Shown here: positions 1-10,996 of the stretch, in pieces
Layout of the letters: every line of letters begins with the position of its first letter
How positions within the stretch are numbered: the stretch's first letter is position 1
Origin: Panaeolus papilionaceus
Taxonomy: Eukaryota; Basidiomycota; Agaricomycetes; Agaricales
DNA: 64,000 bases
Reading direction: 5' to 3'
Assembly (NCBI GenBank): GCA_015501605.1
Contig: JADNRZ010000012.1
Coordinates: 62,001 to 126,000 of the forward strand
Position numbers and translations under genes: made by a program
Notes under the pieces: model-generated
Told to the model about the DNA's origin: nothing
What the model saw: only the letters and a program-made list of their open reading frames with translations
Databases searched by the model: none

Positions 1-1740
1 GCATAATGTTCTGCGTCAATGTCCCAGTCTTGTCCTACATAGATATGACCAGTCAGTTTTGCATACAAATGTAATGGGAGGAACAATTGGCGTACAGAGC
101 AAAGAACATTAACCGAGCCAAGAGTTTCCACGATCGACAAGGACCTGTCGGCGTTTATTAGAGAGTGAAAAAAGGGCAGCAGGATTGGGAACGTACTTGC
201 ACAGAATCTTTCGCTTGCTCAACGTGTTGGCTACCTTAGCTAGGGACAGGGTGACTGCCACCGGAAGGCCCTCGGGAATGAATGCGACTGTGCAAAAAAA
301 TATTATTAGTCTCCGAAGCATCAGAGGAGCATAAGTCAGGCTTACCCATGACTGACACAACATCAATCAAAAGGGTAGGTACGTTGATGTAGGTGGGGAA
401 GGAGTGGCGGATCCAAGCAGCCCAAAGGATAACCATTAAGACGGCAACCGCGGTGGCGAGAGAAGCGATGATAACAACGAAACGAAGAAGCTCGCGCTGG
501 AGGGTGGTCAGACGGGTTTGCTCCATGGATGATAAACTCGCAATAGTTCCGCTGTAACGGAGGACGTTCAATATTGATTAGATGAGGCACAAAAAAAGAC
601 TTAGGACGCTTACAATACTGTGTTATCTCCAATCTGAATTACAACGCCGATACCAGAGCCGTTGACGCAGTGAGTTCCTTGCAAGGCGATGTTCCTCGTC
701 TATAAATAGACCAGAATTTAAACTGAGCTAACTTATGGCAATCCAAGTGACCCACCTCCAAAAAGTTTTCGTCAGTCATCTTGACCTGTCCTGAGATGGG
801 TTCACTCTAAAAAGTTATTAGTCAAGCGGTACCAGTTCGGAGGGTAGGGTACGCACTTCACCAGTCAAAACGCTTCTATCAAACTGCAGGTCGCCGCTTA
901 CTTCGATGAGCTTCAAATCCGCAGGGATTTTGTCGCCCATATTGACCGTGATGATATCTCCAGGAACGAGGTCTTTCGCGGGAATCTTGTGGTGTCCCGA
1001 GTCACGTAAAACGAGAACATCAGCGGGGAGCATGCCTCTGATGGAGGACATCATGCGAGTCATAGAGAAGTCCTGCCATGCATTGAACACGGCCTGAACA
1101 AGGAGAACAATAAGAAGGACGATAGCCAAGGCCAGGTTAGAAACCTGCGGAGCAGGTTCTCCAAGCGGCTTCCTGAGACATAGAAAAACCTTAAGTAGGA
1201 GGAGACACGACGAGGACAGTGACCTTTACCATGCAATAAAGCAAACAATGCTGGCAGCCAACAAAAGACTGCCAAATCCACCGAAGACCCAACCCATAAC
1301 CTTGCGGAGGAGATGGCTCTTCGGCGGTGAGATGACATTCTTTCCATGTTGTTGCTGACGACGAACGGCTTGTTCTTTCTCCAACCCTGTTTTTGGGGAA
1401 ACAGAGAGTCGATTCAAAGCCTCGTCGACACTGATCTTGTGCCAGTCCAACGTGTCGAGATCTGAATACACGGGAAATCATCAGAACTTAGAACAAGGAC
1501 GAGGGCGACGACGCAAAGCTTACCCTTAAGAACAAGGGTGCGTTTCTCTGCCTTTTTCTCTCCCAGCTCTGGGAGGGGCTGAGTCCTTGTTTCGACATGG
1601 ATGCTCAATGTGCGATACTCGATCGGAAGTCGGTTTGCTATTGTCGAGATATGTGGACCCACAGGAGTCTCAACAATAGCAGAGTCGTCACGAGTCCTCG
1701 TCTTTACGACGCGGGTATTCTGGGCCTCCGGATCGCTCAT
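1..1740 (-). CDS. P-type cation ATPase, type II (Na/K-ATPase alpha-like), 5' part
   Basis: N-terminal part of an ATP-driven cation pump of the plasma or endomembranes; the rest lies beyond the left edge. Seen in order: a cation-ATPase N-terminal region (LDWHKISVDEALNRL, about 1390-1471), first membrane helix (GSLLLAASIVCFIAW), second helix (ALAIVLLIVLLVQAVFNA, about 1090-1140), actuator-domain residues ending in SVLTGE, the fourth-helix motif PEGLPVAVTL, and the phosphorylation motif DKTGTLTQN at the window edge, directly after an intron of about 60 nt that splits CS from DKTGT. At least five short introns interrupt it. The start at 1740 (MSDPEAQ) is preferred; an in-frame Met lies at 1761. 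Resemblance is to fungal type IIC pumps, but ion specificity cannot be read because helices 5-6 are missing. Confidence 0.88.
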
Positions 1741-2514
1741 CGTTGATGAAAAGTCTCTCAAAATGAAAGAGGGGACTCGGAGAGAAAAATGGAACGGAGC
1801 TTGTTCTTTCCTCGCTGAAGTGGCAAAGTTTTATGTGCTGAGAGACATGTCGCTATGTTCTATTTCCTACCTGGCCTGCAACATAGAGGGTTTTAGCCAT
1901 TGGCTAGAGATACGCTGGAATGAGCGAATATCGCCAGGTTGTTCTCCATTCATGATGTGGCGGTTATGAGTTCTAAACATATGTCGATAAGCGCAGGACC
2001 TGGTATGAACATCAGGCGAAATTTGCTCACTGTCAGTGATAGAAGGCAGTAAGTGACAAGGAGTGATACATACCAAGTCGCAGAGATAGCAAATTTGCCG
2101 CTTGCAGATGGCGTCCAAGGCACGACAGACAATGGTGACATGCATTTTGTGTACACATGTCGGATAAACCAGAGGCGAAGTTGCAACGAACGTCATGAAA
2201 ACCATAGAGTGAGTGTCAGCAGTGAGTTTTTTAGGATCCAAATAGGTAGATTGATCGATACCGAACAAGGAAGTCCAGTAGTTTATGAAGACAATGTAAA
2301 TTAAACAGATATAATAGCACATACAAAACAAACAGAAAAGAACCTGAGAAGGATAGCAGAATAATACGATGAACAACCACGATTGTTCCAAATAATGACC
2401 TGGTGTGAAATACTGGAGGGTAGAGGTCCCAAAATTAAGGTGTCATGGGTAAGTATCCAGTGAAACAGGAGCTTCAAGTGTAAGCGCATAATTGCATTAT
2501 GACTGCGCAAGGAT
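1741..2514. other. Intergenic region
   Basis: Between the ATPase start and the SNARE stop codon. It holds overlapping open frames on both strands (the longest on the minus strand, 1867-2391) without a recognisable domain or convincing splice structure. I see no supported gene. Confidence 0.5.
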
Positions 2515-3448
2515 TTATGTTTTGAACTTGATGATGAGGATGAGAAGGATAAAAATAATAACGCCAATCGTGACGACAGATCCTAAAGGCGGATATGAGC
2601 ACTGGTCAAAATCAACTGACAAAAGCAGGGATTTACCGTTCTCTTTTAATCCCCGTGCAACATGGTCTAATTTTCTCCGTGCTTTTGAAAGTCTATCGCT
2701 CGTACGATCAACACCAGCGTCAAGTTCTCGTAGCAAGCCGTTATGTTCGTCCAATTCGTCGTTTATTTGTAAGGATATGTGATGCTGCCGATTGATAGAG
2801 TTTGAAAGCTGATCTAGGTGAAGATCCTGCTCTAAACGATGGAAGCGCCGTTAGAACAAGCAAAACCTTAGAACAGGGCATATGCATGATAACGTACCTT
2901 CCATGATCATTCGTTGCGTCTGCAGCATGGTTGCAGGTTCTGGAGGTTCGACACCCAAACCCGCCTCTGGGTCATCAGTATAAGGTGCGAAGGAAGGTTG
3001 TGATAGCAGAGAATCGCGGGTATGGCCTGTGTAAAAGGGTGATTCTGAAGGCTTAATGGGCTCAGGTACGGGCTCCGGTGTCGGCGACTCCCGTCTTTCC
3101 AGGCTGAAGCGAGGTTAGGTGTAAGGTCTGAATAGAACTTGACAATCATCAGACTGACCTTGGAATCTCAGTCTGCTCTTCTGGTAGCAGCATACCTCGC
3201 ATGCGGTCATACTGATTCCGTAGCAACTTTGCTGCTTCAGAAATGGGGTCATCTGCTTCAAGAGCTACAACTCCTTCCCGAAGTTGCTTCAAGTTGCGCT
3301 TTATTTGTGAATAGTGTAGTGTACTCGCTCCAGACTGATTTGAAATGGATCCATTTGAAGAATAATTGGGTAGACTTTGTAGTCTCTGTCTCTCCAGAAG
3401 TAAAGACAGGGTCTTTGTTGAAACAGCTGTTAGCTTGGCTAACGACAT
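2515..3448 (-). CDS. Qc t-SNARE, syntaxin-8/Syn8-like
   Basis: Membrane-anchored SNARE of the endosomal/Golgi fusion machinery. Four exons. Exon 1 (from 3448, MSLAKLTAVSTKTL) encodes an N-terminal helical region; exon 2 is Pro/Glu/Ser rich; exon 3 carries the SNARE heptads (EQDLHLDQLSNSINRQHH onward through DELDEHNGLLRELDAG); the last exon carries the C-terminal anchor (VVTIGVIIFILLILIIKF). The final intron is 2583-2636 (54 nt, gtaaat...ttag) and interrupts the protein just before the anchor. Conserved Gly and Asp/Arg spacing after the motif fits Qc SNAREs. The ionic zero-layer position reads His (DEHN) where Gln is usual (see findings). Family confidence is high; exact subfamily (Syn8 versus Tlg1) is less sure. 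Confidence 0.85.
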
Positions 3449-3812
3449 GATGGTGACCAGTATAGAGAAGATTAAAGAAAGAAGATTAAAGAAATGGTTG
3501 ATGTGAACCGCCTATTCGACAGCGCAGCACCAGATTCAGGCGCAGCCCGTAGCAGAATCGTTGAGCGTAGCTGGTGGGAGACACTTGTGCTGTGCAGGCT
3601 TTGCCGAGCTGAGCTCAATGTGCACTTACGTCATGTGACCTCCTCACTCTTCCATCCACGGTCCAGACGCCGACGGTGCACTCAGAGCTAGTGAGATTCT
3701 CTTAATCTCTAACTCCATTGCCAATTCCTTGCAAGCTGTTACACATAAATTTAATTACAATTGATTTATTTCTGCACACACTACACGCCAACCTTTGGCA
3801 ACTTCCCCCCTG
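3449..3812. other. Intergenic region upstream of the t-SNARE gene
   Basis: Contains the presumed promoter of the minus-strand SNARE gene and the 3' flank of the acetyltransferase gene. No gene or repeat seen. Confidence 0.5.
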
Positions 3813-5049
3813 TCACTGACGATACGCAACACGCGAACACGAAACCCAAAACTCTGTCGTCCTTGGCATATCCTCGCAGTATCCAATCGGTCCCAGTTCA
3901 CACTCCCCACAAATCAAGAGCTTTATGCGTTTCCCTGAAATAACGAAGATTCATATAGCGTTCAAAAAGGACAAACACAGATCTTACCATCCACTGGCCG
4001 GGTAAAACCAGCATTTTCGAAAGACATCGGAGAAGGCGTTACAAGCCACCAATGCGCCGTCTCAGGGGGAGTAGGAAGCGGCGGTAGGTGCTCGTTGGAT
4101 ACATTAGAAGGTTCGAGCTTTTGGAGTAATGAGTTGACCAAGTTCTGGAACCAGAAATAGGCTTACCTCGACGCTTTCTTTTTCAACCCATCGCCCGACA
4201 GCTGCCTTCAATACAATACTGCCACACTTAGGGCACAGCAAATCAAACTTGTTGACCAGCTTATCATCCTTCTGGCTCTCGGGCATTGTTACACTGAGCA
4301 CTCCATCCGGGAAGTCGGACAGTAGGCGTCCAGACGGCACATTTCTCCTTGGTGCTCGGAGTGCATCCAGCAAGCCCGGGGGAAGAGAAGTTGGCCGTCC
4401 TTCCTTCGGTGGAACATCTCTCCGTAACTCGAACCATGCACTAGGTCCATGAACAACATCACTTGGCCCAACAAGCTCCATGCCTGCTCGTTGATACAGT
4501 CCAATGAGGTTATCGTGAGCAATCAACAGCACTCTCTCATAATTAGCCCTTCCTTCGCGTTTTGCAGAGTCCAAACGGGCGAAGTACTCTTTGAGCAGCG
4601 ACAGAGCCACACCCCTCCGCTGATAGGGGCTAGATACACAAACTGAATGTATGCAAACTGAAGGGGCATTGGGCACATGGTGTGCCATAGAATGATGTGC
4701 AAGGCGCTCATCTGAGGACAGTGTTCCACAGACATAACCAATAAGCTTGCGCGATCCGCCGTTAGAGAGGTATACTCCTAGAAAGAGCTCTGGTGCATGT
4801 GCCTGGCGATACCTACCTCGTTTTTATCAGAGATATATAACCAGAAAAAAATTTCTAGAAATTAACTGACCTAAAAGCCTCTGGGGTTGCAGCTTCATCC
4901 GCGGGGTATTCTACACACAAGCTTTCAGCGAGGTGAGCTTTGGTTCAAGATGCCAGAGATCACGAACCGTGTTGCTCAATCTCGTGTGCTGCGTCCAAAT
5001 GTTCTTCACGGACGTAATCATAGGTTATATCGGACATCTGGAAGGACAT
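3813..5049 (-). CDS. GNAT N-acetyltransferase fused to Mss4/Dss4-like zinc domain
   Basis: The N-terminal half resembles arylalkylamine (serotonin-type) N-acetyltransferases: it starts MSDITYDYVREEHLDAAHEI, has LIGYVCGTLSSDERL, and the acetyl-CoA loop VSSPYQRRGVALSLL (Q-x-x-G-x-A type), then YERVLLIAHDNLIGLYQRAG. The C-terminal half is a complete Mss4/Dss4-like domain: NKFDLLCPKCGSIVLK, HWWLVTPSPMSFENAGF, ICGECELGPIGYC and FWVSCSRVAYR, with two Cys-x2-Cys pairs as expected for zinc binding. The two halves are in one reading frame within the 4104-4688 exon, so the fusion does not depend on a splice guess. The last intron joins PVDG to KRIK. Start 5049 (or the in-frame Met at 5037) is chosen by similarity. 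Likely cytosolic. Mss4/Dss4 proteins bind Rab GTPases; whether this domain does is unknown. Confidence 0.83.
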
Positions 5050-5336
5050 GTTGAAGGTGATCCGTTAAAAGTTTGAGCAATCTTTCAGTAAACCTTAGAT
5101 GAGGAAGAGGACAGCCTGATAATGGTGATGTCATTTCTTTCCCACGCGACGCATTTGGGCGTGTGCTTTGAAACTACTCTCAAGTTCGACCGTGTTCGAC
5201 GGATGTTGCAAAAACAACACGGACCGCAGTTCTTGGTATATAAATATTCACGTATCTAAGCATCTGGAAACCATTATATATTTATTCATAGTTTGCCTTC
5301 TCATTCATTTCCGCACGGACAATTCTCGGTATCCCT

Positions 5337-8300
5337 TCAGAACCGATTGTACGACTTCTGCAGCCCAACAGAAGTTCTGAAAGAATCCACCACGCGACCT
5401 CCATAAATCAAACTTACGGGCCGGGGGATCAATTCTTTAGTTCTATCGACTTGAATCGTCAAGTGAACGAGAACGCTGTTCTTCCACTCGAACGAGACAG
5501 ACAATCCGCCCCGGATGCGCGCTCCCTTGACAGACCCATTGCTCCATTGATTCGGTAGCGCAGGCAAAACGGTGATCGTTAGTGGTGTGGACAGTGTTGG
5601 TACGTCTGGGGCATGGATGAGTCCATTCTGCATACATCAATGTTAGCACAGAATGCACAATACGAAGCTGGCAACGATCGTACCATGACCGCAGCAGGAT
5701 ACCCAAAGTTAGCATCAATCTGGAATATCGGGACTGGCTCGTAAGGGTTATACAAGCTAAACAGATTAGCGCCAAAATTCTCGCTAATAGCGAACTACCC
5801 GGACCTCTCTTGTCAGCCGCAAAGTTAACCGGAAATCGACACGCTACTCACAGAAAGCTCGTGATAGAACCTCTCCTTGTTTCCTAACTGTGCCCAAGCA
5901 GCCGCCCGCCAAGCCTTCTCCCATCCTGCATTGGCATCGGGGCCTGTCCCATTTCCACGATGATCCAGGCTCACAGATGCAGCAGCCAGCACTTGGTCCC
6001 GACTCAATCCTTTAGCGGGACCCGTTCCTTGCAAGTTGGGATCAAAACCTGCGATGGCATATCCTGGATAGAGCCCAATAAGATGAGATAAATGTCGATG
6101 AGTATCGCTTGGTGAATCTTTTTCGACTTTCCACTCTATCCAGGTCGTGTTAGATGGGTGTGAACAGGTGATAAATGAATGCACGTCGTCACCTTGTAAT
6201 TGTCCCCATGAGCCAACTTTGATTCCCTTATCCATCCTCGCTCGTTTATCGCGTACCTCTAGAGTAAAATCTCAAAACATGCACAGAAACCAATATGCCA
6301 GTCAACCTCACCTCTAATAAACGCAGAGTCATTATCCCCCGCTATCACAGCCCCCTTCTCAATGGTATTAAACAGCTGCCAAATGAGCTGTTGCGCATGA
6401 GCGCAGCCGAATGTAATAGGCGCCTGTTCCGGAGAATTGCATGGGTTTACAACCAACGTTGAGTCGTTGAAATGCAAGTCAGGCATAAGCTTATCCAAGT
6501 GGAAACTTGCAACTCCCTATGACCGTGTATTCAGAACCTCGTCAGCTTGTGCAGACGCAAGTCTATACCTTGACAAGCGGATAACCAGTCTCCTTCCACC
6601 ATTGAACGTCGTTAGTGTGATCAAAATGGTCCCAGACATGGAACATCTAGGATCTTTATCAGTCCCATTCACTGCGAGGGCTTTCGAAGTCTACCTACCA
6701 TCCAAACGTTCGCCTCTGAAAAGTGGCTTAGTATCAGTTTCTATATATATATATAAGTTGAAAACATACCAGGGTAATCAGCCCACTGCGCGCTGTTCCC
6801 ATATGCCTTCATACCCGTATGTCCAAATATCTAAAACGGGCGCTTAAGACGCCTTAAAGGTGTCGTCAAAAGAAAGGCTCACGTTCATCTGAAAAATTGT
6901 CAGCGTTTATTTCTTGCTCATAGGAGGGCCAGACGAACCTCATTGTGCGTCACCCATCCACGTGTTATGTTATACAGCACCTCCGCAGTTTGTTGTCCAC
7001 GAGGCGCCCAAGTTTTCTGAACGGAGTGCGTGTCAGACAGCACCTTTTCAGATCTCTCTAACATTCGACTAACCTCCATATACTCGAACAGGGGAGGAGT
7101 CAGACTGCTCAGTCCCGTGATCTCAGCAGCCCAGTAGTTCATCTGAACATTGATGTTGGCATCTATCAAGACTCGGATGTTAGCTCTCCAATCCAATCTG
7201 AGAACGAGAGACGAAAACATACGATAATCCGAGCTCCAAGCGCCACCAGCGCCATCAAGCCACTTCCCTTGCAAATTAGCCGGTAGCACACCCCTTGCGC
7301 TCGCCCACAACATGTACCTCCCGTAGTTGAACAAAAGCCAGTCCAAGTACGCATTACTCTGCGGACCATCGATCTTGTAATTCTTCTTCAACACATCCGT
7401 TGGGGTGTCCAAATCCGGCGTCTGACCAAGGTTAAGTGAGAATGGAGAGGAAAGCGTCGCCTTAAGGTCGTTAACATGTTCGTCGAGTAACGCCTGATAG
7501 TTCAAGAAACTCGCGGGTGATGGAGATTTTGTAAGTTTAGATACCGGACTCTCAGTGCTTCGAAAAGAGAATCCATGGGCTACATCGCCTGCATTCATAT
7601 CATAATCAGTCTCTCCCCTCCAGGTAACCCACACTTCGGTGTTATCAGCACTGGCAGGGAGCGTAAGGGTCGCATTAAACGGAGCACCGAATGGGACGGG
7701 AAACTGAACGCATTGAAAAGAGGACTGCTTGGATGAAGAAAAGCCTCGAATCAAGAAAGCATATGACATAGCAGGTGGTCCACCGGGAGCATATCCAGAA
7801 ACCAGGAGGGTGTCTTTCGAATGACATGTCACATTAGGTGCAGGAAGGCCGTCTTCGAAGGCGTTTGTGAAAGCATACGTCACATCTGGTAATGACCTGG
7901 CCTTCGAAGTCGTGTGCTCGACGCATGCCTTGGTTGGATGCGAGCAGAATGAGGTTCTAAAGTCGACGAAATGTGAGTCATCGACCAGTCGAGAGAGAGG
8001 AAGAGCGGTTTTACCTTTCAAAATCCACACCACCCTGTGTCCAGGAGGTACGGGCCACACCCTGATCCATATCAAGCCATCTCCCATAATTGCTTATCGA
8101 CCCATTAACACGAAATGTAGAGATGAGATGTCCAGCTCCAGCATATGATCCTGTTCAAATGTCGGCATCATACGACAACAAGCAACCCTTTCGACGTACC
8201 GTACTGTCCTGCATCGGTTGTAAGGTCTATAATATCTACGCGGGGTGAGAGGGCAAATAAGCACGAGTGTCTGCATTTGATTTTCGACCTCCTCTCACCG

Positions 8301-8763
8301 CTAATGTCCCCAGTTGGGCTCTGGAAAATCGTCTGCCGAATCCTCTGAAGGTCCTTTGCTATAGTTTCGCGCTCTGACGGCTGCTTGTTACCACCGTTAT
8401 AACTCTGCATTTCGCCTTAGAACGACAATAAACACAGAAATCATTCTACATACAGGGTCAGTAAACGGTCCTCCCGACCAAAGAGACTCGATGTTCAGCT
8501 GGGTTACTTCTTGAGAGGGCCAGCCAGGTACCATGGCTAAAGAAACAACGTCAACTCAAACTCTTCAAGTGAGCAACACTATGTAGTTGACCTGCAAGAT
8601 ACCCATTCCCAATAGGAAGAAGTTCCCTAGACCACACTTTTCCCGGTTGTGTGTACCACAGCCCATTGCCTGAGGTTGGGAAACCATGTGGTGCAGACGA
8701 CGCCGTTGGAGATACACTGAAGATGAGACCCAAGAACAAGAGAGTATCGTATAACGTCCTCAT
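5337..8763 (-). CDS. Glycoside hydrolase family 95 (alpha-L-fucosidase-like), secreted; copy 1
   Basis: Secreted enzyme likely removing alpha-L-fucosyl or related residues from plant or fungal polysaccharide. The start at 8763 gives a signal peptide (MRTLYDTLLFLGLIFSVSPT) followed by the mature start APHGFPTSGNGLWYTQPGK and the family motif LPIGNGYLAG; upstream in-frame Mets exist to 8952 but would bury the signal peptide. Later motifs: NLQGKW, the paired-Asn motif NINVQMNYW, the NPCNSPEQ motif holding the Glu expected to be the general acid, and THRHLSHLIGLYPG. These residues match the GH95 catalytic core known from bifidobacterial AfcA. C-terminal beta domain ends GLQKSYNRF. About ten short introns. 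No internal break was noticed. A paralogue is at 23120-26611. Alternative GH95 activity such as alpha-L-galactosidase is possible. Confidence 0.88.
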
Positions 8764-9120
8764 AACCTTGTCTATAATCCTTGGCAGGAAGTATAGTGGA
8801 TACACAAGAGGCCAGCAAAGCAACTCTCCGAGTGCTCGTTTTATAATAGTCCCAACCCCTCGACCTCCATCTCTCAACGCTTCGACAACCACATGAATGA
8901 CAGCACGCATGGGTGTTATATTTATAGTATTACGCGAATCTTGTGGTTCCACCGATTGTCAGTCAAGTACATACGGACACCAAAGTCCACATGATAGGAA
9001 GGAATTAAGGAGACAGCGTTTCTCCCCACGACATCTGGTCCCAATTCCTATCGGCTGGCCGGTATCTCGAGCGGGCCGCTTTGGGGCGTAGTGAGGTGCT
9101 CTTAGAAACCAACGCTTCGG
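8764..9120. other. Short intergenic region upstream of GH95 copy 1
   Basis: Promoter space between the GH95 start codon and the GH95 fragment. Apart from the TATA-like site nothing is recognised. Confidence 0.5.
8839..8845 (-). promoter_or_regulatory. Possible TATA box of GH95 copy 1
   Basis: TATAAAA read on the minus strand, about 76 bp before the chosen start codon. Position and sequence fit a fungal TATA element; no transcript data. Confidence 0.4.
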
Positions 9121-9519
9121 TTCTATCGACTTGAATCGTCAACAATATGAGAGTGCTGTTCTTCCATTCGAAAGGGATAGACATTCTGCCCCGGATGCGC
9201 GCTCCCTTGATGAACCCATTGGTCTATTGATTTGGAAGGGCAGGCAAAACGGTGATGACCAGTGGTGTGGACAAGCGTCGGCATGTCCGGTGTATGAATG
9301 AGGCCGTTCTGCATACATCAATGTCAGCACCAAATGTACAATACAAAGCTGGCAACGACCATGACTGCAGCAGGATACCCAAAGTTAACATCAATCTGAA
9401 AAATTGAGACTGGCTCAAAGGGGTTATACGGACTACTAAAAAAATTAGCGCCAAAATTCTCGCTAAGGGCGAACTACCAGGACTCCTAATCAGCCATGAA
9501 TCTAACAGGAAATAGACAG
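9121..9519 (-). pseudogene. Degraded fragment of a GH95 gene (3' exons)
   Basis: About 400 bp match 5441-5841 of GH95 copy 1 in the same orientation and order: last exon, intervening intron and the exon before it, with long shared runs such as gatgcgcgctcccttga and gccaaaattctcgcta. The copy is broken: relative to copy 1 it has a one-base insertion near 9273 that shifts the frame after MPTL, and a stop codon after LPNQ. Similarity ends at the left within the last exon and at the right inside an intron, so the breakpoints do not follow exon borders. It is a relic of a partial tandem duplication, not a working gene. Confidence 0.9.
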
Positions 9520-10704
9520 TAGTGCTAGAGGTCTGTTTTGGTTTGTTCACAATAAATTCAAGGCTAATAACTATCATCTGCATGATTTGAAGCCATTGTG
9601 ATAAATTTCAAATTCCTATTACACACCCTGGGATTCGTCTACAGTTTGATTGCTCGATTCTAAATTCTCGTTTATGATGTTAAAAATGGAAAGGAGAGGA
9701 ATGGCAGCGATGTCGATCGGAAATTTTCCTTTGAGGTTGGCGATGCAGGGGGGAAATCGTGAATATAAGCCAGAAGAGCTAGATCCAGACCGTGGATGTT
9801 TGAAGATGGTGATAATGCTTAGAGTGGACACAATTTTGGTGCAAGAGGGGTCATAAGCCAGTCGAACACACATTTTGTGGACACCATCGTTTTCGACAAT
9901 CCCATCAGGAGTGCCCCTTGTTTTCGATACCTTCCTGGTGTGGTCAGGGCGTTGCTTAAACCTGTTGAGGAGCCTAATGGAAGAATTATTCCTGTTGATT
10001 TGGATTAGACAATATCATTTTTTCTTGATATCTAAGAGCTTTCAATAGGTTCATTGAATTTTTGTACCTACATCGCAAAATCAGAATTCTATTACATATT
10101 TTTGTTTCCTAACAGCTAGCTCCCGATATTTTGTAAGTAATCTATAAGAACAGGCTGGATCTTTTGAGGGCTTCAGAGAATACACAGGCATCTAGACTAT
10201 GCACCCATGATGATGGAGAGCTCCAAAGATTACAGAGATTAGTACTGATATAACTATGATCCTATCAGAGCATTACGGAATTGAAAGGGAATGCTACGAA
10301 GCACTACTGATTGACCAGGTCCACTACGTGGGACTACGGAGCCATGAGTGATGACTACGTAAACGGGTACCCATGCTACAGCACTACATAGTACTCCGGA
10401 GCCCAGACATGATGGTTTGCTGATGTACTACTGGAATGGTAATATTTTAATCAGGTTTCAAGTTGGAATGCCCGAGCAAGTCGCAAATTCTAAAACCCTG
10501 TTCAAGCATTTTCCATGGACAATAGATAAAAAAGAGCCAATATGTCGACCATATAAGTTGTTGTCGTGGTAGTTGTGGTTCAAGTTCAAGGTCGCTGGAT
10601 CCAAAACATGTTGTGATTCACATATTTGGCACGCTCGTGACCCACCATCCGAATCGAGTCTCAGTCGACTGCTTCTCGAATGCTAAGTAGGTAACACTAT
10701 ACAA
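9520..10704. other. Gene-free AT-rich region
   Basis: No recognisable gene. Between about 10170 and 10440 short variants of ACTAC and GAGCC recur (for example gactacggagcc and gtactccggagccc), suggesting an old repeat or element remnant. Confidence 0.4.
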
Positions 10705-10791
10705 GCATTAATGGGGTAGTGGTAACCTGGGTCGTTGCCATTCGAGTTGAACAAGCTCGACCCGCCGGGGGTTCGATTCCCTCTTAATGCA
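10705..10791 (+). tRNA. tRNA-Gly (anticodon GCC) with 16-nt intron
   Basis: The acceptor stem gcattaa/ttaatgc pairs perfectly, followed by discriminator A at 10791. D-arm ggggtagtggtaacct, anticodon stem ggtcg (10730-10734) with cgacc (10758-10762), anticodon GCC at 10737-10739, T-arm ggggg-ttcgatt-ccctc. A 16-nt insertion (10741-10756) directly after position 37 is in the canonical place for a nuclear tRNA intron. A T-run from 10793 serves as RNA polymerase III terminator. Confidence 0.92.
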
Positions 10792-10792
10792 A

Positions 10793-10803
10793 TTTTTTTT
10801 TTG
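10793..10803 (+). terminator. RNA polymerase III T-run terminator
   Basis: Uninterrupted run of T just after the tRNA 3' end. Confidence 0.8.
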
Positions 10804-10996
10804 TTCAGCAGGTGCCACCGACCATAGGAACAGTTCCACAACGACTGCAGCATCTTGGAGCTTTCATTTCATGAGGTCGGACGGATATAGTTTGATAGAG
10901 TGCGAGGATGCGGTATCATTTTGATCGCTGATTGAGCGAACAAAGCTGTATTATAGTAGACATGCGAGAAATGAATGAGACTGTAAAATCCAAGTA

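Noticed and set aside
1867..2391. 174-codon minus-strand open frame after the t-SNARE gene
   Set aside because: Cys/Tyr/Ile-rich with no recognisable domain; overlapping frames of similar quality exist on both strands, and no splice structure supports it.
8764..8952. N-terminal extension of GH95 copy 1 to the Met at 8952
   Set aside because: The extension would place 63 residues before a good signal peptide and contains the probable TATA site; the start at 8763 matches copy 2.
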